Source: Notholithocarpus densiflorus (Eukaryota; Streptophyta; Magnoliopsida; Fagales; Fagaceae). From it: a stretch of DNA of 64,000 bases. Position 1 is the first letter of the stretch; every line of letters starts with the position of its first letter. Where the stretch lies: the NCBI GenBank assembly GCA_030021035.2, contig JARYZH020000146.1:1039571-1103570 (forward strand). The letters are read 5' to 3'. This document shows positions 35,171-47,047 of this stretch, one piece after another. The position numbers and the translations under genes were made by a program. The notes under the pieces are model-generated. The model was not told where the DNA came from, ran no database searches, and saw nothing but the letters and a program-made list of their open reading frames with translations.

Positions 35171-38100
35171 CTAAGAAGTACTCTCCTCTTTCAGAATATA
35201 GTCCACTGCCTCTTCAACTGTATCAACGACCTGCACAAGAATCAAGAAGAAAACATAGTAAAGTATTACAAAAACACATTTCAGATTCACAAAAATCCCC
35301 CATCTCTACAACACTTTTACCATGACAATAGTAGAAAATTATAGTTTTGCAAGCATAACCACTGACATGCATCTTAAAATTTCAGCATTGAACCTACCAG
35401 ATCGGCTGGAAATTCTGCATGATTATCTTTTCCCCTGAAAACACCAGTCCTAGTCAAAATAGAAAACCAAGGATGTCCTGCCTGAGAATCAAAAGGTGTC
35501 CCCATAAATAAAATAACAATTGATTCATTTAATGATAATAATAATCTAGCATTCTTATGCAAAAAAACTGGATATCAAAACAAGTAGTAAGACAAACCTG
35601 TCGCGCACCCTTGATATCAACTAAAGGGTTATCACCAATCATATAAATAGTTTTGAAAGGATTTGATCCAACGTCTCCATTATCTATGGCATTATCATTA
35701 CATGATGACTGAAGTTGTCTCAATATGGCTTCAGCATTCTTGAATACAAATGGATTTGGTTTCCCAAAAGAAACATATTCCAGTGCATTACAGTGAATTC
35801 TGCAAACCAAAACCAATCATAAGAATTCATATACTATTGGGAGCTGATGACGATCACAATTTATGTTTTTCCGTATGGTGCTCTTGTAATGTGTTTCCCA
35901 ATGCATAATAAAAATGTTATTATTTTTCTGCGCTCTTGAAGGGTGAGTCTTTCTCTCTTCCTCTATCTGCTAGCCTTGAATCTTTGACACTGTGTTTGGT
36001 CACAACTCACAGGAAGACACTACCACCAAGTCTACAAGGATGGCTAAATTTGAGGGGTGATTGATAACCCATAGATTTTTCGTATATAGGTGATGCTCAA
36101 GGCATAAAATAATTTCACTGCACCATCAAGGAGTTGTTTCCTCCAAATAGGTTCTAAACGCAACTAAGAAAAAGGAAATTGTGTCTTGGATTTTAAAAAT
36201 CTAGAGACTTTGATTTCTCTGATTATGACTTATGAGTTGTTATAGACATGTAAACCAAGAGGTGTGTCAATGGGTAAACATTCAATCTGATGTACACCTA
36301 TTTGATGGAAACTGAGGACCTAATCATTTTTAAACCTGAGACACTAACGTTACCTATTGAAGACACTTTCTAGAGCAATTCTGAAAGCACCCATTCCGAG
36401 ATGCTCAAAAGGAAAAGCAGCCTGTAGTGAGTAGGGAAACCAATCAATTCTTAAGTTTTCTTCAAATATTGAGGTAAAATATACAGGTAAATAAATAAGC
36501 AATAGAATCAAGCTCTGCTTTCCATAGATAGGCAAAAACAGCTGGAGCAAAAGTGCATCTAGAATCCAGGCCAACGAATTGGGCATATTGATGGGTTCCA
36601 ACAAGTGAAGCCCATATTGAGTGCTGACTCCTATGTATGGTATGGACTTGACTCAGCAAAGCTGTATAAGATCTGCCTGATGAGTTTTTGCTCTTATACT
36701 CCCTTTCAACCATTTGAGCTGACCAGTATCTATGTTTCTTGCTTTACTCGATACTGATGACAAAATTCCTCTTTCCAAAGCCATCAAATTGGGGATTGAT
36801 CAGAACATTTACAAGTTTTGTGTAGAAATTTTACATAATTAGTGAATTGCTCTTGGTTAAGTCATGAAATTTGGATTCTAACGCAATTCTGGAGATCCTA
36901 TTTCAAGTCTAAATGAAAATAATTTATGAATTACACCCAAATTAACATTTTCTGAATAAGCTTAATAACCAACCTGATATTCAAGATCATCTGCAGCAAA
37001 ATACAAAGGTGGTTGCTGTGTGTTCTTGCGTCCAGGAAGGCCTCCCGATCTTAAAATGTCACAGAGAACCTAATGCAAAATCAACAAGTTCAGTGATTCT
37101 TCAGGGGTACAGATATTCAAAAGTATCTGGAATAAGATGATGACAAATACAGTGACAACTTATGTGCATTTTAATTAAAAGATCCACCACATAGAACTTC
37201 AACGGTATATTTTTGTTCTTAGATACTCAGGTAAAAACCAAGGCTGCTACTACCAATCAAAAGCAAAATATATCCAAAATTTGATTGCATTCAAATTCTC
37301 CACCCTCCATTGGTCCAGTATTCTAAACCTTTCTCCCTATTTACTAGATATATCTACATAGATTAGAATTTACATGCCATTTGCCCTGTTAAATACAATA
37401 CAATGCACCAACTGACTCATTGTGATTTCCAAAACAATAAAGTCGGAATTACCTGAATGTCCCTGCCCCAATCTACAGGATCACTGACAACAAAAGCTGC
37501 CTTGACTCTGTCAGAGGTAGCATCGTATTTTGGAACCAATTTCTTATAGTCACTCCCATTACCTGATTCTTGTTTAGTTGTCCACATCTTATATTGTGAA
37601 ACAGGATCAATGTTCTCAAAGTAGGAAGCATACTCATCTAAAGAAAGGACTTTTCTGCCACCACAAACAAACTTAAGTAATATTTGAATCTTACAAAACC
37701 TAGAAACCTCTGGCCTTCAAATCAGGAAATACTATGACCAAGGTATAAGGTGAGTATCTTACTTGAAACCGTATTCAGACATTACAACAGCAGGTTCCCC
37801 TTTTCCAGTGGCAATTATGAGCTCATTCTCAAATCTGAAGAGGAAACCAATAAACTTTACATAAGATGATGAAGAAAACTAAGTACATTATTGCGAGAGT
37901 CAATTTTTTAAGCGAGAAAAAAATTATACACATTGAAAATACATTGGCAATCATTGTAGAACAATTTGATATAAAAAGACAAATAACTTTGAACTTTGAA
38001 AGGATATTTTAACGAACATTTAGAAACAAAAACAAAAACAAAACAGAAACATTCTAAATATCCTCTTAGGTAACAGTAGTTCCAGACTTGCTTGAAACTC

Positions 38101-40067
38101 TTTTACGATGAGTCCCTTTCTTATGACAAGAAGTTCATAAACAAAATGCTGTGAGATCTATCCAAGCTCAGCTTTTGCACTTAATTCAGGGAAGAGAAAA
38201 TAAGACTAGTACATAATTTATAACAGACAAGTAACTGGATGCATCCCCTAAAGATGCAGTCTTTTCTGATCGCAGACCATGCATTTGCTCAATCAGCTAC
38301 AAAATCTCATATTACTGGCATAATTTCCAAATCCAATGCAAGATTTCTCACAATTTCACTCATGGCCAAGCAGGAGACTTATCAATGACATCAGTAATAA
38401 TTACTCAATTGTAAGGTGTGGTATCTTTGTTAACATAATGCCTAGTTGACATATTGTGATTACTAGGTTCGAGCATCAGAATTGAAAGATTACATTAGAG
38501 CAAACTTGACAACAACAGCATTGGAAAAGAATATGATACTTTAGTGTTGAAAAGATTCACACCGAACTGATACATATACCTCTTCAACAAAGTTTTGAAA
38601 GGTGAGTGACCCTGTACAACCTGCAGTAGGATAACATAAAAAGAACAGCTATGCTAAAGATTCCACCAGTCAAATGACAGCCACAACAATCATGAATAGA
38701 TAAACTTCAATCTCCTATTTATACTGAAAAATTAAAATAAGTAAAAGACAGCAACAACAACAAAACCCTACCTGAGAAGGTAAAATGTGCACTCCCAAAA
38801 GTTCACTTAACTCAGTCGCACGTCTAGATTCAGGGACGCCACCTCCTATTCATATCAAATAATAGTATTGTTCATTTTATTGCTGTATTGTATACATTAC
38901 TCTTGAGAAGTAAAGACAATAACCGATAATGTAACATTTTCTTGCACTAAAATCATGCTGATAATTATGGAACACAACGTTTTAGACATATCTCTTTTTG
39001 GTCTCAAATAATTCAAAGAAATATCAACAGAAGGACGGACTAAAGAGTTTTTTACAATAAAAAAGAAACAAGCCTCAAATGTTCAAAGGTTCAATACACG
39101 GTGTCAAATGTTTGTCAATATCAACCTCACAAACCATAACTAATAATTCCATAATCACATATATCTTTACAATAAGCCCATCATCCTCTTAGTAGCTCCT
39201 AAAATTTCTATTGATGAACCACAAACTGAATGACTTAAACGACTCACCATTTGTTAAGAACAGAAAGGGTACCTTCAAAGCACCTGCAGCGGAAATCAAC
39301 CGAATCAGATACAACAACAGAATAAAAAGAATCATTATTCATTAAGACTGGCAACCATAATAGCATAATTACCATTCCCAAAACCAGAAACTACAACATT
39401 CTTTGTATAACCATCCTTCCTTACTCTTTCACAGTTCTCATTTCACAACAATTTCAGCATAGTTAAGATGAATTTCCCAAATTTTACAAATATAAAACAC
39501 ACACACACACACGCAAAACACTAAACACGTGTCATGAATTCTATTTTCCCCTCCTTCTCTACTCAATTTTCCCAGCAACCAAACAAAGTTAGTTGTATAG
39601 AAAATTCACAATTCACTAAAACACACACATACAGAGAAATGAATAGGTTGTGAAGTACCAGAATCTCCATACAATCTTCTCAAAGCTTGAGGAGAGCCTC
39701 CAATGGGGACACGACCGCGAAGAACCACGCCATCTATGTCAAACGCAATTCCAAAAGAAGGCCTAAAAATTCACAAAAAATCAACTACTAGTAATCAAAA
39801 TTTTGAGCTATTTCTCGCTTTTTTATGCTATGATACGATAAAAAAGTTTGAATCAAGATTCAAAATCAAGGTATCTTTACAGTTTAGCAAAAAGTAAAGG
39901 CTTGGTCAAAATGATAGTTAACACAACATGAATAGAGAATAGAGAAGCGATACGAACCGTTGGGGGTTTAATGGGAGCTGAGAGAAGGAGCGCGAAGCTT
40001 GAGGTTGAAGCAGCAATGGCGCTCTGTTCCTGCTCTCGCAAACCCTAAATGCCGCGCGAAATCTCAT
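35171..40067 (-). CDS. HAD-superfamily (subfamily IIA) hydrolase, CECR5/HDHD5-like, 12 exons, 382 aa
   Basis: Exons on the minus strand are 40067-39958, 39762-39659, 39283-39248, 38845-38772, 38620-38580, 37834-37763, 37654-37453, 37069-36974, 36421-36354, 35799-35598, 35481-35398 and 35230-35171. They sum to 1149 nt and every junction keeps frame. HAD motif I is FDIDGVVLRG, with nucleophile Asp45 and acid/base Asp47. Motif II is FLFLTNGG with Thr82. The motif III lysine is Lys281 in FGKPNPFVF, and motif IV is IGDNPLVDIKGA with Asp324 and Asp329. All catalytic residues are therefore present. The substrate is unknown; relatives are assigned as phosphatases of small molecules. The Arg-rich N terminus (MRFRAAFRVCESRNR) with few acidic residues suggests a mitochondrial or plastid presequence. 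It resembles Arabidopsis At3g45740 by recall. A broken copy of its 5' end lies at 52.2-52.8 kb. Confidence 0.93.
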
Positions 40068-40352
40068 CTCTCTCTCTCTCTGTATTCTAAATTTGTGAAT
40101 ATAATCAACGGTAACTTTCGCACTACCTTTTTGGAGTGGGAAGAAATAATAGAATGCGGTGCAACGGAGATTTTTATAAAATGAAAATAAAAAAAGAAAC
40201 ATATATAGGTTTTCTATGATATTCTTTTGTCTTTAATTATTTTTCTAGCTCTCAAAATTTTTTTTTTTTCTTAAAATAGGCATGAAATCAATATTTTATA
40301 TTCATAAATAGTTAAGATTAGGGATTGCAATGTTTGACATGACCTCCGAATT

Positions 40353-40710
40353 TTGAGGATATGGGTTTTGTGTCACTATGTTAACCACGTTGCATTTTCA
40401 TCGTTTGTTCTTTTAGTATTTTACATGTCGTTTACTCTTTTAGGCTTTTGAGAAATTACATTTTATCACCTTAAATTTTTTGAATGCATGTTTTGCGCCC
40501 TAAACTATGACATTTGTTATATTTTGCACATCGATATTAAGTTTTCTGTTAACTTGGATGGAAATCCAAAAATCAAGGAGCAAATTGTAATCAAGAGTAT
40601 AGTTTAAGGTGGTAAGATGTAATCATGAGTATAATTTAGGATGCTAATTCCATGTGACAAACATAGAGTCAAAATGGTTTAAAATGGAGGATGAAACGTT
40701 TGAGAAAGTG
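40353..40710. repeat. Promoter-region block shared by two genes, copy 2 (upstream of the HAD gene)
   Basis: It is homologous to 33,815-33,990 but split by the MITE at about 40,456-40,622. It lies about 290 bp upstream of the HAD gene ATG. Confidence 0.8.
40456..40622. mobile_element. MULE-like MITE, about 167 bp
   Basis: The left end TTACATTTTATCACCTTAAA is matched by the right end in reverse complement, TTACATCTTACCACCTTAAA. The L10-side copy of the surrounding block lacks this insert, which shows the empty site. Confidence 0.75.
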
Positions 40711-40754
40711 TAACAATAAGTGTGGTAACACAATCTATTTGTCCAATTTGGGGC

Positions 40755-40935
40755 AGGCTATGGGCATGCTTATTGTACAACGTCCCGCCACACATTCCTC
40801 ACGGCTTTGTCCCCTAATTGACGTGGGAAGCTTTGTCCCACATCGCTTAGAGAAGCTTTGTCCCCTAATAGTTTGAAACTTTAATATTTGTAAACTAATC
40901 TACTACAAAGCCACACATCAATTAATATCATAGAT
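40755..40935. mobile_element. Possible solo-LTR fragment
   Basis: It contains CACGGCTTTGTCCCCTAATT and GCTTTGTCCCACATCGCTTA, the kind of internal repeat common in plant LTRs (TCCCACATYG motif). No TG...CA ends or target duplication were fixed. Confidence 0.35.
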
Positions 40936-40999
40936 TACAAATTAGATTATAAATGTAATTAACTATGTATCGTACCACTATGCACCCTTGGCGCGATAA

Positions 41000-41115
41000 T
41001 GACTCCACAAATATTAAGTGTGGGGGGTAAGGGCCGGGGTTCAAATCTTCAAGAGGGAGTTTCACACACATATACACTTTGATTAGGGTAGAGTAGAATT
41101 TCTATCTTGTATAAA
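41000..41115 (+). mobile_element. SINE-like remnant
   Basis: It has the B-box-like CGGGGTTCAAATC followed by an A-rich end at 41,115. The A-box side is unclear. Confidence 0.35.
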
Positions 41116-41328
41116 AAAAAACTATGTATCGTCATATATTCAAGATAAATTAATTTTCTTTTTAAAAAATAATATATATTTTTTCTTTTTGTTAAATTTA
41201 TTTTCCAATTATGATATTCAATTCTCTATATGAAATTAACCTTTGTTTTAGTTAGTATTATTCATTAAATTATGCATATAATACATCAAATTAACCTCAG
41301 TTTGAGATTTTTTTTTTTTTTTTTTTTT

Positions 41329-41869
41329 GAGATGAATGTGCTGAAGTTTAAGAAGTTGTAGCATTTATATATAGTGTGTGTTGGAGAGTTCGAATTAAAT
41401 ATTATATACTATTTAGGAATTGGTTTATTTTTATTAAATGTTAATTTCGGCAAGGATTTTACCTATGCCTAATTCTTGAGGCTTCTTGGGAGTTAAAAAA
41501 AAAAAAAGGCTACCAGGGATTCATATATAGTCTTACAAAAATGGACAAAACTTAGGTACAGTATCTTAGGTGCTATTCTTTAGGTTCTACTCTTAAGATT
41601 CAGCCATATGGGTACTTAACTAAAAAATATACTTCCATCTTATGAGGAAAAATCCACATGGTAGAATCTTAAAAAGGGAACCTAAGGAACAGCACTTAAG
41701 TACTGTACCTAAGTCTTGCCCTACAAAAAGTTATACTCCTTGACTATTTGTAATGTTAATAAAGATAGGAATTAATTTCAATTTATTCAAGATTTCCCAC
41801 CCTTTCCGTAGGGTAAAATTCATAAATTTCCTCTTCTCTATTTAAATTCTAACCACCTATCTTCTCCAA

Positions 41870-41880
<11 letters not shown>
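41329..41880 (-). repeat. Orphan copy of the DUF26 gene promoter
   Basis: The block matches 59,634-60,010, upstream of the DUF26 pseudogene: ACTATTTAGGAATTGGTTTA, TTAATTTCGGCAAGGATTTT, GGTAAAATTCATAAATTTCC. It stops about 10 bp before where the ATG would be, replaced by a 20-odd T run (41,309-41,328). No coding part follows. A 180-bp MITE is inserted at 41,542-41,721. Confidence 0.88.
41542..41721. mobile_element. MITE, 180 bp, with 8-bp target duplication
   Basis: Ends are TGGACAAAACTTAGGTACAG and, in reverse complement, GGGCAAGACTTAGGTACAG, with arms continuing for about 40 bp. TACAAAAA is duplicated at 41534-41541 and 41722-41729. The homologous empty site, with a single TACAAAAA, is at 59843-59850. 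An 8-bp target suggests a hAT relative; a 9-bp reading would be MULE. Confidence 0.9.
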
Positions 41881-41936
<56 letters not shown>

Positions 41937-41938
41937 AA
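41865..41938. repeat. Palindromic AAT/ATT microsatellite
   Basis: A run of AAT units switches to ATT units at about 41,918, so the tract can fold back on itself. Confidence 0.9.
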
Positions 41939-42744
41939 ATCCTAATTATCTTCTCTCATTAATGAAGACGATGTCATCCAAGAAAAATTAAACCCAAAAC
42001 CTAGCAACAACGCACTTCGTACTTTTCAAACCCAAAACCCTAACAAAACCCTCTCTTCCACAGCACCACACCAAACACCAGACCCACCACCTTACACCCA
42101 CCAAAACCCATAACCCACACTAGACCCGCAATCATCAGAGACCACCCCACAACCCACACCACAAGTTAAACCCAAAACCCACACCGCCGCAACCACCTGA
42201 CCCCCACCTCAAAAACCCCACACAAACCGACTCAAAAAGAGGGAAGGAAGAAAGAGAAAGAGAGGCTAGACATTGTAATTATAATAAATCAACTTGTGAT
42301 TTCAATACTTTTTAAGTAAAACCAAACACTAATGTTCCTCAGAAAAGCAACCAAACACAAATAACACAAACACCATTACCTACCCATTAACATCATTCAA
42401 ACATGCTAAAATAAAGAAAAATAACAAGATCATTCAAACATGCTAAAATAAAGAAAAATAACAAGATAAAGCTTAAAAGCTGCATAGCCCACCATCTTCA
42501 TCCTAGAGGATTATCTCAATTGGTCAATTGAATGCCATTCTCGGTTGCAAATGTGGATATCCTTTCATACTTGTTCACATCCGCAACGATTTTCACCCTT
42601 CCGGTCCATCCATACTCTTCATGTAGAAAGATGACAGCTGACCACCAGTTTCCTCTTCTCCTTAAATTGTTCTCGTTATTGTGGTTGTTGGTGTTGTTGT
42701 TATTAAGATATATAATTGATTGGCTTTTAATGTTGTGACTGAAG

Positions 42745-44740
42745 ATGGAGAATTTGGATCATTCATTTCATCCAAGCACTATCCAACAGATGGAATTGAA
42801 GCTGTTAGAGGCACTAGGATGGCGCCTTGGCTCTACAACGGCTTATTCTTATGTTGAACTGTTGATGTGGAGTACTGACTCTTTGAAACCTCACCTCCAT
42901 GAGGAGTTTATTACCCGAGTAACCGAGTTACTTCTTGGGGCTATTTCAGGTATATGCATTATCTTCATATATTGTGTACTCAATAGGAGGCAAATGAGGG
43001 CTAATGCCATGGTTTAACTCTTCAAATTGCCAATTGTGCAGTTTTTACTTTTTATAGCTTACATATAGTTATATAAGAAGAGGGCTTGTAAATTTTAGGG
43101 CCGACTCTTCCACTAGTACACTTCAAAACAATTGTCTTAAGGTCCCAAAGTGGAAGAAGCCCTCATAATTTTAATCTTAGAACAATCTAAAGAAATATCT
43201 CATAATATACTTGAATATGTATATATTTTTTAAAAGACGGCCTATGTCCTATTAAAAATATAAGAAACCCGGATACTCTTTTTTGTTCTCTTTTTCTCTC
43301 TAATTTGAAATCAGGAATTGCATCATTTACCCCAAAAAAAAGTTCTACCCATCAAAAGGCCCCATAATTTTGTCTTAATCTCAAATTTTTTTTTTTAAAC
43401 AAGATATTTATTGTGATATAAATAGTTTATATATACTTTAAGAATAAATTTTTAAAAGAAATTTTGCAAATAGAAAAAACACTTAAGTTGGATACTAAAT
43501 ATACAAAACCATTAAAAATATTTTTCAAATGCATGTATTGCTTTTTATATTTTTATATTGACAATACTATAATTGTTTATGCAAAATAAGAAGTTTTTCG
43601 AAAATTAAGAATTATAAAATCCTATCTAAAATCGATTATGACTGGAACAAAAAAAGATTAGATTAGTCATATTATTACTTGAAAAGTATAGATTAACAAA
43701 ACTTGAATGCATAAAATTAGTTATTAATCTTTTATTTTAAACTAGAATGCAAAAATTGATTACACTCTCACTTAAACTTATCATCTTAAACCTCAAATCA
43801 TATATATGGAACCATTAACCCTCATTAAATTTATCCATATATTTGCAAAACTTAAACTCTTGTCACTGGCAAATTTTAGCTGCTGCTGTCTATTTATATA
43901 GAAATTATCTCTTATGACCAAATTACTCATGTTATAAGCCAATGAGTGAATATCATTTGAAATGTTGGTAAGAACAACTTTTGATTAAAAGGAATATAAA
44001 ATTAAATCACATAGCATTCATTTGACATGTTACCTAGGTAACTTGGTATGCTTGTTATGGGATATACTCTCTGCTATTTATATGCCTATTGCTTCCGGCC
44101 TTTACTTTAAGCTTTAAATTGCATCATGAAAGGCTGGCACAAAGTACTGTACACGTAAAAAAAGTTCCAATAGAAATGCCTCATGCTGTGGAGCAAAGAA
44201 GTATTGCTTTATCCATGAATTTTCTCATGCTGAAGGTAGATCCTACTTGATTTGATTCCACTGATATTTAAACTCATCAAAACGTCCAGATTCAAAAGTT
44301 TTGGAATTTAGGCCAAGCGTTATTGCAGTATCTGCACTTTGGTGCAGTCTAGACGAGTTACACCCATCAACATTCGATGCCTACCTAGCCTCTCTGACAG
44401 GACACTTTAATCAATCTCAAAAGGTAAAAATCTGGAAAAGAAACAAAAAAATTATAATTGAATGGGAAGTACTGTTTTATTGACAGGTTTCTCAATTTGT
44501 TAGGATGATCTAGTCAGGTGCTATATGATCATGGAAGCTCAGCAGGTTGGTTCTTTGCAAAACTCGATGGAAAATGATAATGGGAACTATTATGACTGCC
44601 CTTCAAGTCCCACCACAGTATTGCCGAAGCAGCCCATTGACATATGTGATTGCAGTCTTAATTTCTCTTTCTTGAAGATGCGTAGTCCAAATGTTAATCT
44701 CAAATCAAGTAGGAAGAAAAGAAAGAGGGAAGAAGACTAA
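42745..44740 (+). pseudogene. 5'-truncated D-type cyclin gene (3 remaining exons)
   Basis: Three consecutive exons join in frame: about 42745-42949, 44290-44423 and 44504-44740 (stop TAA). The first gives MENLDHSFHPSTIQQMELKL then LLEALGWRLGSTTAYSY, the end of the first and start of the second cyclin fold of plant D-type cyclins. The second gives EFRPSVIAVSALWCSLDEL, a conserved second-fold helix. The third ends in a basic SSRKKRKREED tail. The remaining splice sites look functional. The first cyclin fold, which binds the CDK, and any LxCxE motif are not found in the 2.6 kb upstream, which is transposon-derived. The piece therefore starts at what should be an internal exon (AG immediately before 42745). 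It could be a truncated pseudogene, or a gene whose upstream exons lie beyond a large insertion. Family is firm; assignment to CYCD5, D6 or D7 is not attempted. Confidence 0.8.
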
Positions 44741-46089
44741 AAATCAATGGTTGTCATGGTCTTTTATATGTTTGTGATTGTTGTGCCAATTGAAGTTTTG
44801 AAATTGTAAGATAATAATAATCATATAACAAAGAATTTATATAATTCAATAGATAAGTGACCACGGAAGCAATTTGGTCGTCTCCTTCTCCATGTACGCT
44901 GTCAACTTCGATTATAAGATATGATATTGATCCCTTTTTTTTTTTTTTTTTTTGAAATCAAGACTTAACCATTTTTTAAGACAAATTTTTACCAATTAAA
45001 TTAAATTAGATTTCAAGTATATCTTTATATATATTTTGACCTAGTTAGATATATTACTACATAAATACCTCACCCCTCCCCTGCCCCCAAAACTCATATC
45101 TAGGCCCCACATTCCCCATGCACTACCTAAGTCACCTAATTGTACATATATCTTTATACTTATGTTATTTAACCATAACTTAGTCGGTTAAATGTGCCAT
45201 TTTTATACATAAAGTCAATTTTATATAAATATATATATATTTGCATAAAGTTAATTAAATATTTTTATTCATTAGAAATTTAAATAAAAAGCTTTATCTA
45301 TCTATAAGTATCAATTATAATTTAAAAAATGTGACATTCAACAAATTATTCTATAACTTATAGTAGTTTTATCTAAATCTCTATAATTAATATCTAATTT
45401 TTTTTAAATTAAAAACACTCTTTAATATTGTGTAAATGATATATGATATAAAAACTGACTTTTATATGTAACTTATATCCACTTCCCTACGTTCTCTTTT
45501 ATCCGCCCAATCTTTCTCTCTTCTTAATCTTTTAAATCTAAAGAAAATTGTTTTAGTTATAAAAATCGAGAATGATATCAATAGATTCAATACATATCGG
45601 TGAAAATATCTGTTAGAAATACTGAATAATTGTATTGTATTTCTCAAGTGATAACATATACATGAGTGTCTTTACATAGAAAATAGAAGTGTGCAGTACA
45701 AGTACGTGCGATGTACAAGTAAGATAAATAAAGTGGGCCTAAAACCCACAAGCCCTATTACATGTTTACAATATCAAACTCTTTGAATAATGAAAGTATC
45801 GATCTAATAAATAATAAAAGTGAATATATAAATATATGTGAAAAATCGAAAGGGAAAAAAAATCAAATATGCTAATATCTCATTTTTTATGGATCAAAAT
45901 CTTTGAAAATATTGGATCAGTAAAATATTAAATGATCATTTATTATAATTGATTGAAATAATTAATAATTTTTATATTTAAAATTTTAATTTTAAGAGAA
46001 TTGGTGGAATATATGTAAATGTATATTGATGAAAAATTATATTTTTACATTTATTATTCATGTACACTTTACATTGTAGACATATATAG
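44741..46089. other. Intergenic, no gene seen
   Basis: AT-rich; only the possible LTR fragment at 45.6 kb was noted. Confidence 0.6.
45611..45790. mobile_element. Possible LTR fragment
   Basis: It starts TGTTAGAAATACTGAATAAT and carries GTGGGCCTAAAACCCACAAG, features common in plant Copia LTRs. No partner LTR or coding domain was seen. Confidence 0.35.
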
Positions 46090-46272
46090 TATCCGTTTGG
46101 GATCTGCTTATTTTGTTAAAACTGAAAACTTTTTACTGAAAGTACTGTAGATAAAGGTAAAAGTTAGCTGAAATAGTATAGTAGGACCCATGAATAATAT
46201 CAAAAAGTGCAGTAAGACCCATAAATAGTAACAAAAATAAACTGAATAGTAAAATAAGTTGGCAAAAATAAT
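46090..46272. mobile_element. MITE, copy 2 (inverse orientation of 8.7 kb copy)
   Basis: It starts TCCGTTTGGGATCTGCTTAT and carries AGTAGGACCCATGAATA and CAGTAAGACCCATAAATA, the complement of the 8.7-kb element's interior. It is followed by a separate palindromic stretch (GCCACAATTTTGTG and its complement) to about 46,430. Confidence 0.65.
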
Positions 46273-46589
46273 CCATGTCACACTGAATTGGCCACAATTT
46301 TGTGTCACAATGTGGCGAGTTGTGATTAACAAAAGTGTGTTAGTAGGCCATATGGGGACACAACTTTGCCAATTACAACTCATCATGTGGCGAGTTGTGG
46401 CACAAAATTGTGCCTAATTCGATAGTCTCATCATTACTCAAAAAATAAAGTGTAAAAGTTAGATAGCAAAAAGTTGAGGGTTAAAAAAAAAATTTATTTA
46501 AGGATTGAGATTAAAAGTGATTTTTACAATTTTTAATCTCAACCGTTGATATACAATTGCATGGTGCAATAGCTCTAATTATTACAGCA

Positions 46590-47028
46590 GATCTCCCTTC
46601 TTGATAAATGAACATTTATTTATGAAGTTTTGTTATATTCATCATAGTAAGTTAGCAGTTCACTAGAATTTAAAATCCCTAGTTTAATTATAGTTTATTT
46701 TCTTATTAATATAGATTTGTATTTTTTTTTCTAAATAACATATGGATTAGTAGTTTCGTAGCCTTGTAGATTTTTAAATACTTTGGCTTTCTCGTAAACT
46801 TATACTTTTGTAGATCTCTCAAATCCTTAATATAATTGCAACTTGGTGCTATCCATTGATGGTTCTTACTTTGCAATTTTCTCGGTGATCAACGTAGCAT
46901 AACTTAGTAATCTCAGCATCGATAAATCAAAAGTCCTCTTCATTGAGGTAGAATTGAACCACATGATCACGAAATCAAATGATGCGAACATAATCTTAAC
47001 AAATTTGCTTGTAATTGTTACTCTTTAA
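46590..47028 (+). repeat. 430-bp dispersed repeat, copy 1
   Basis: It is colinear with 57,610-58,045: TTTCGTAGCCTTGTAGAT, TACTTTGGCTTTCTCGTAAA, AAATCAAAAGTCCTCTTCAT. Its last 25 bp (ATTTGCTTGTAATTGTTACT) correspond to the first bases of copy 2, so the two copies are circularly permuted. Confidence 0.85.
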
Positions 47029-47047
47029 AAAAATTATAAAAAAAAAA

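Noticed and set aside
41865..41938. CRISPR-like array suggested by regular repeats
   Set aside because: It is a trinucleotide microsatellite in a plant genome, with no spacers.
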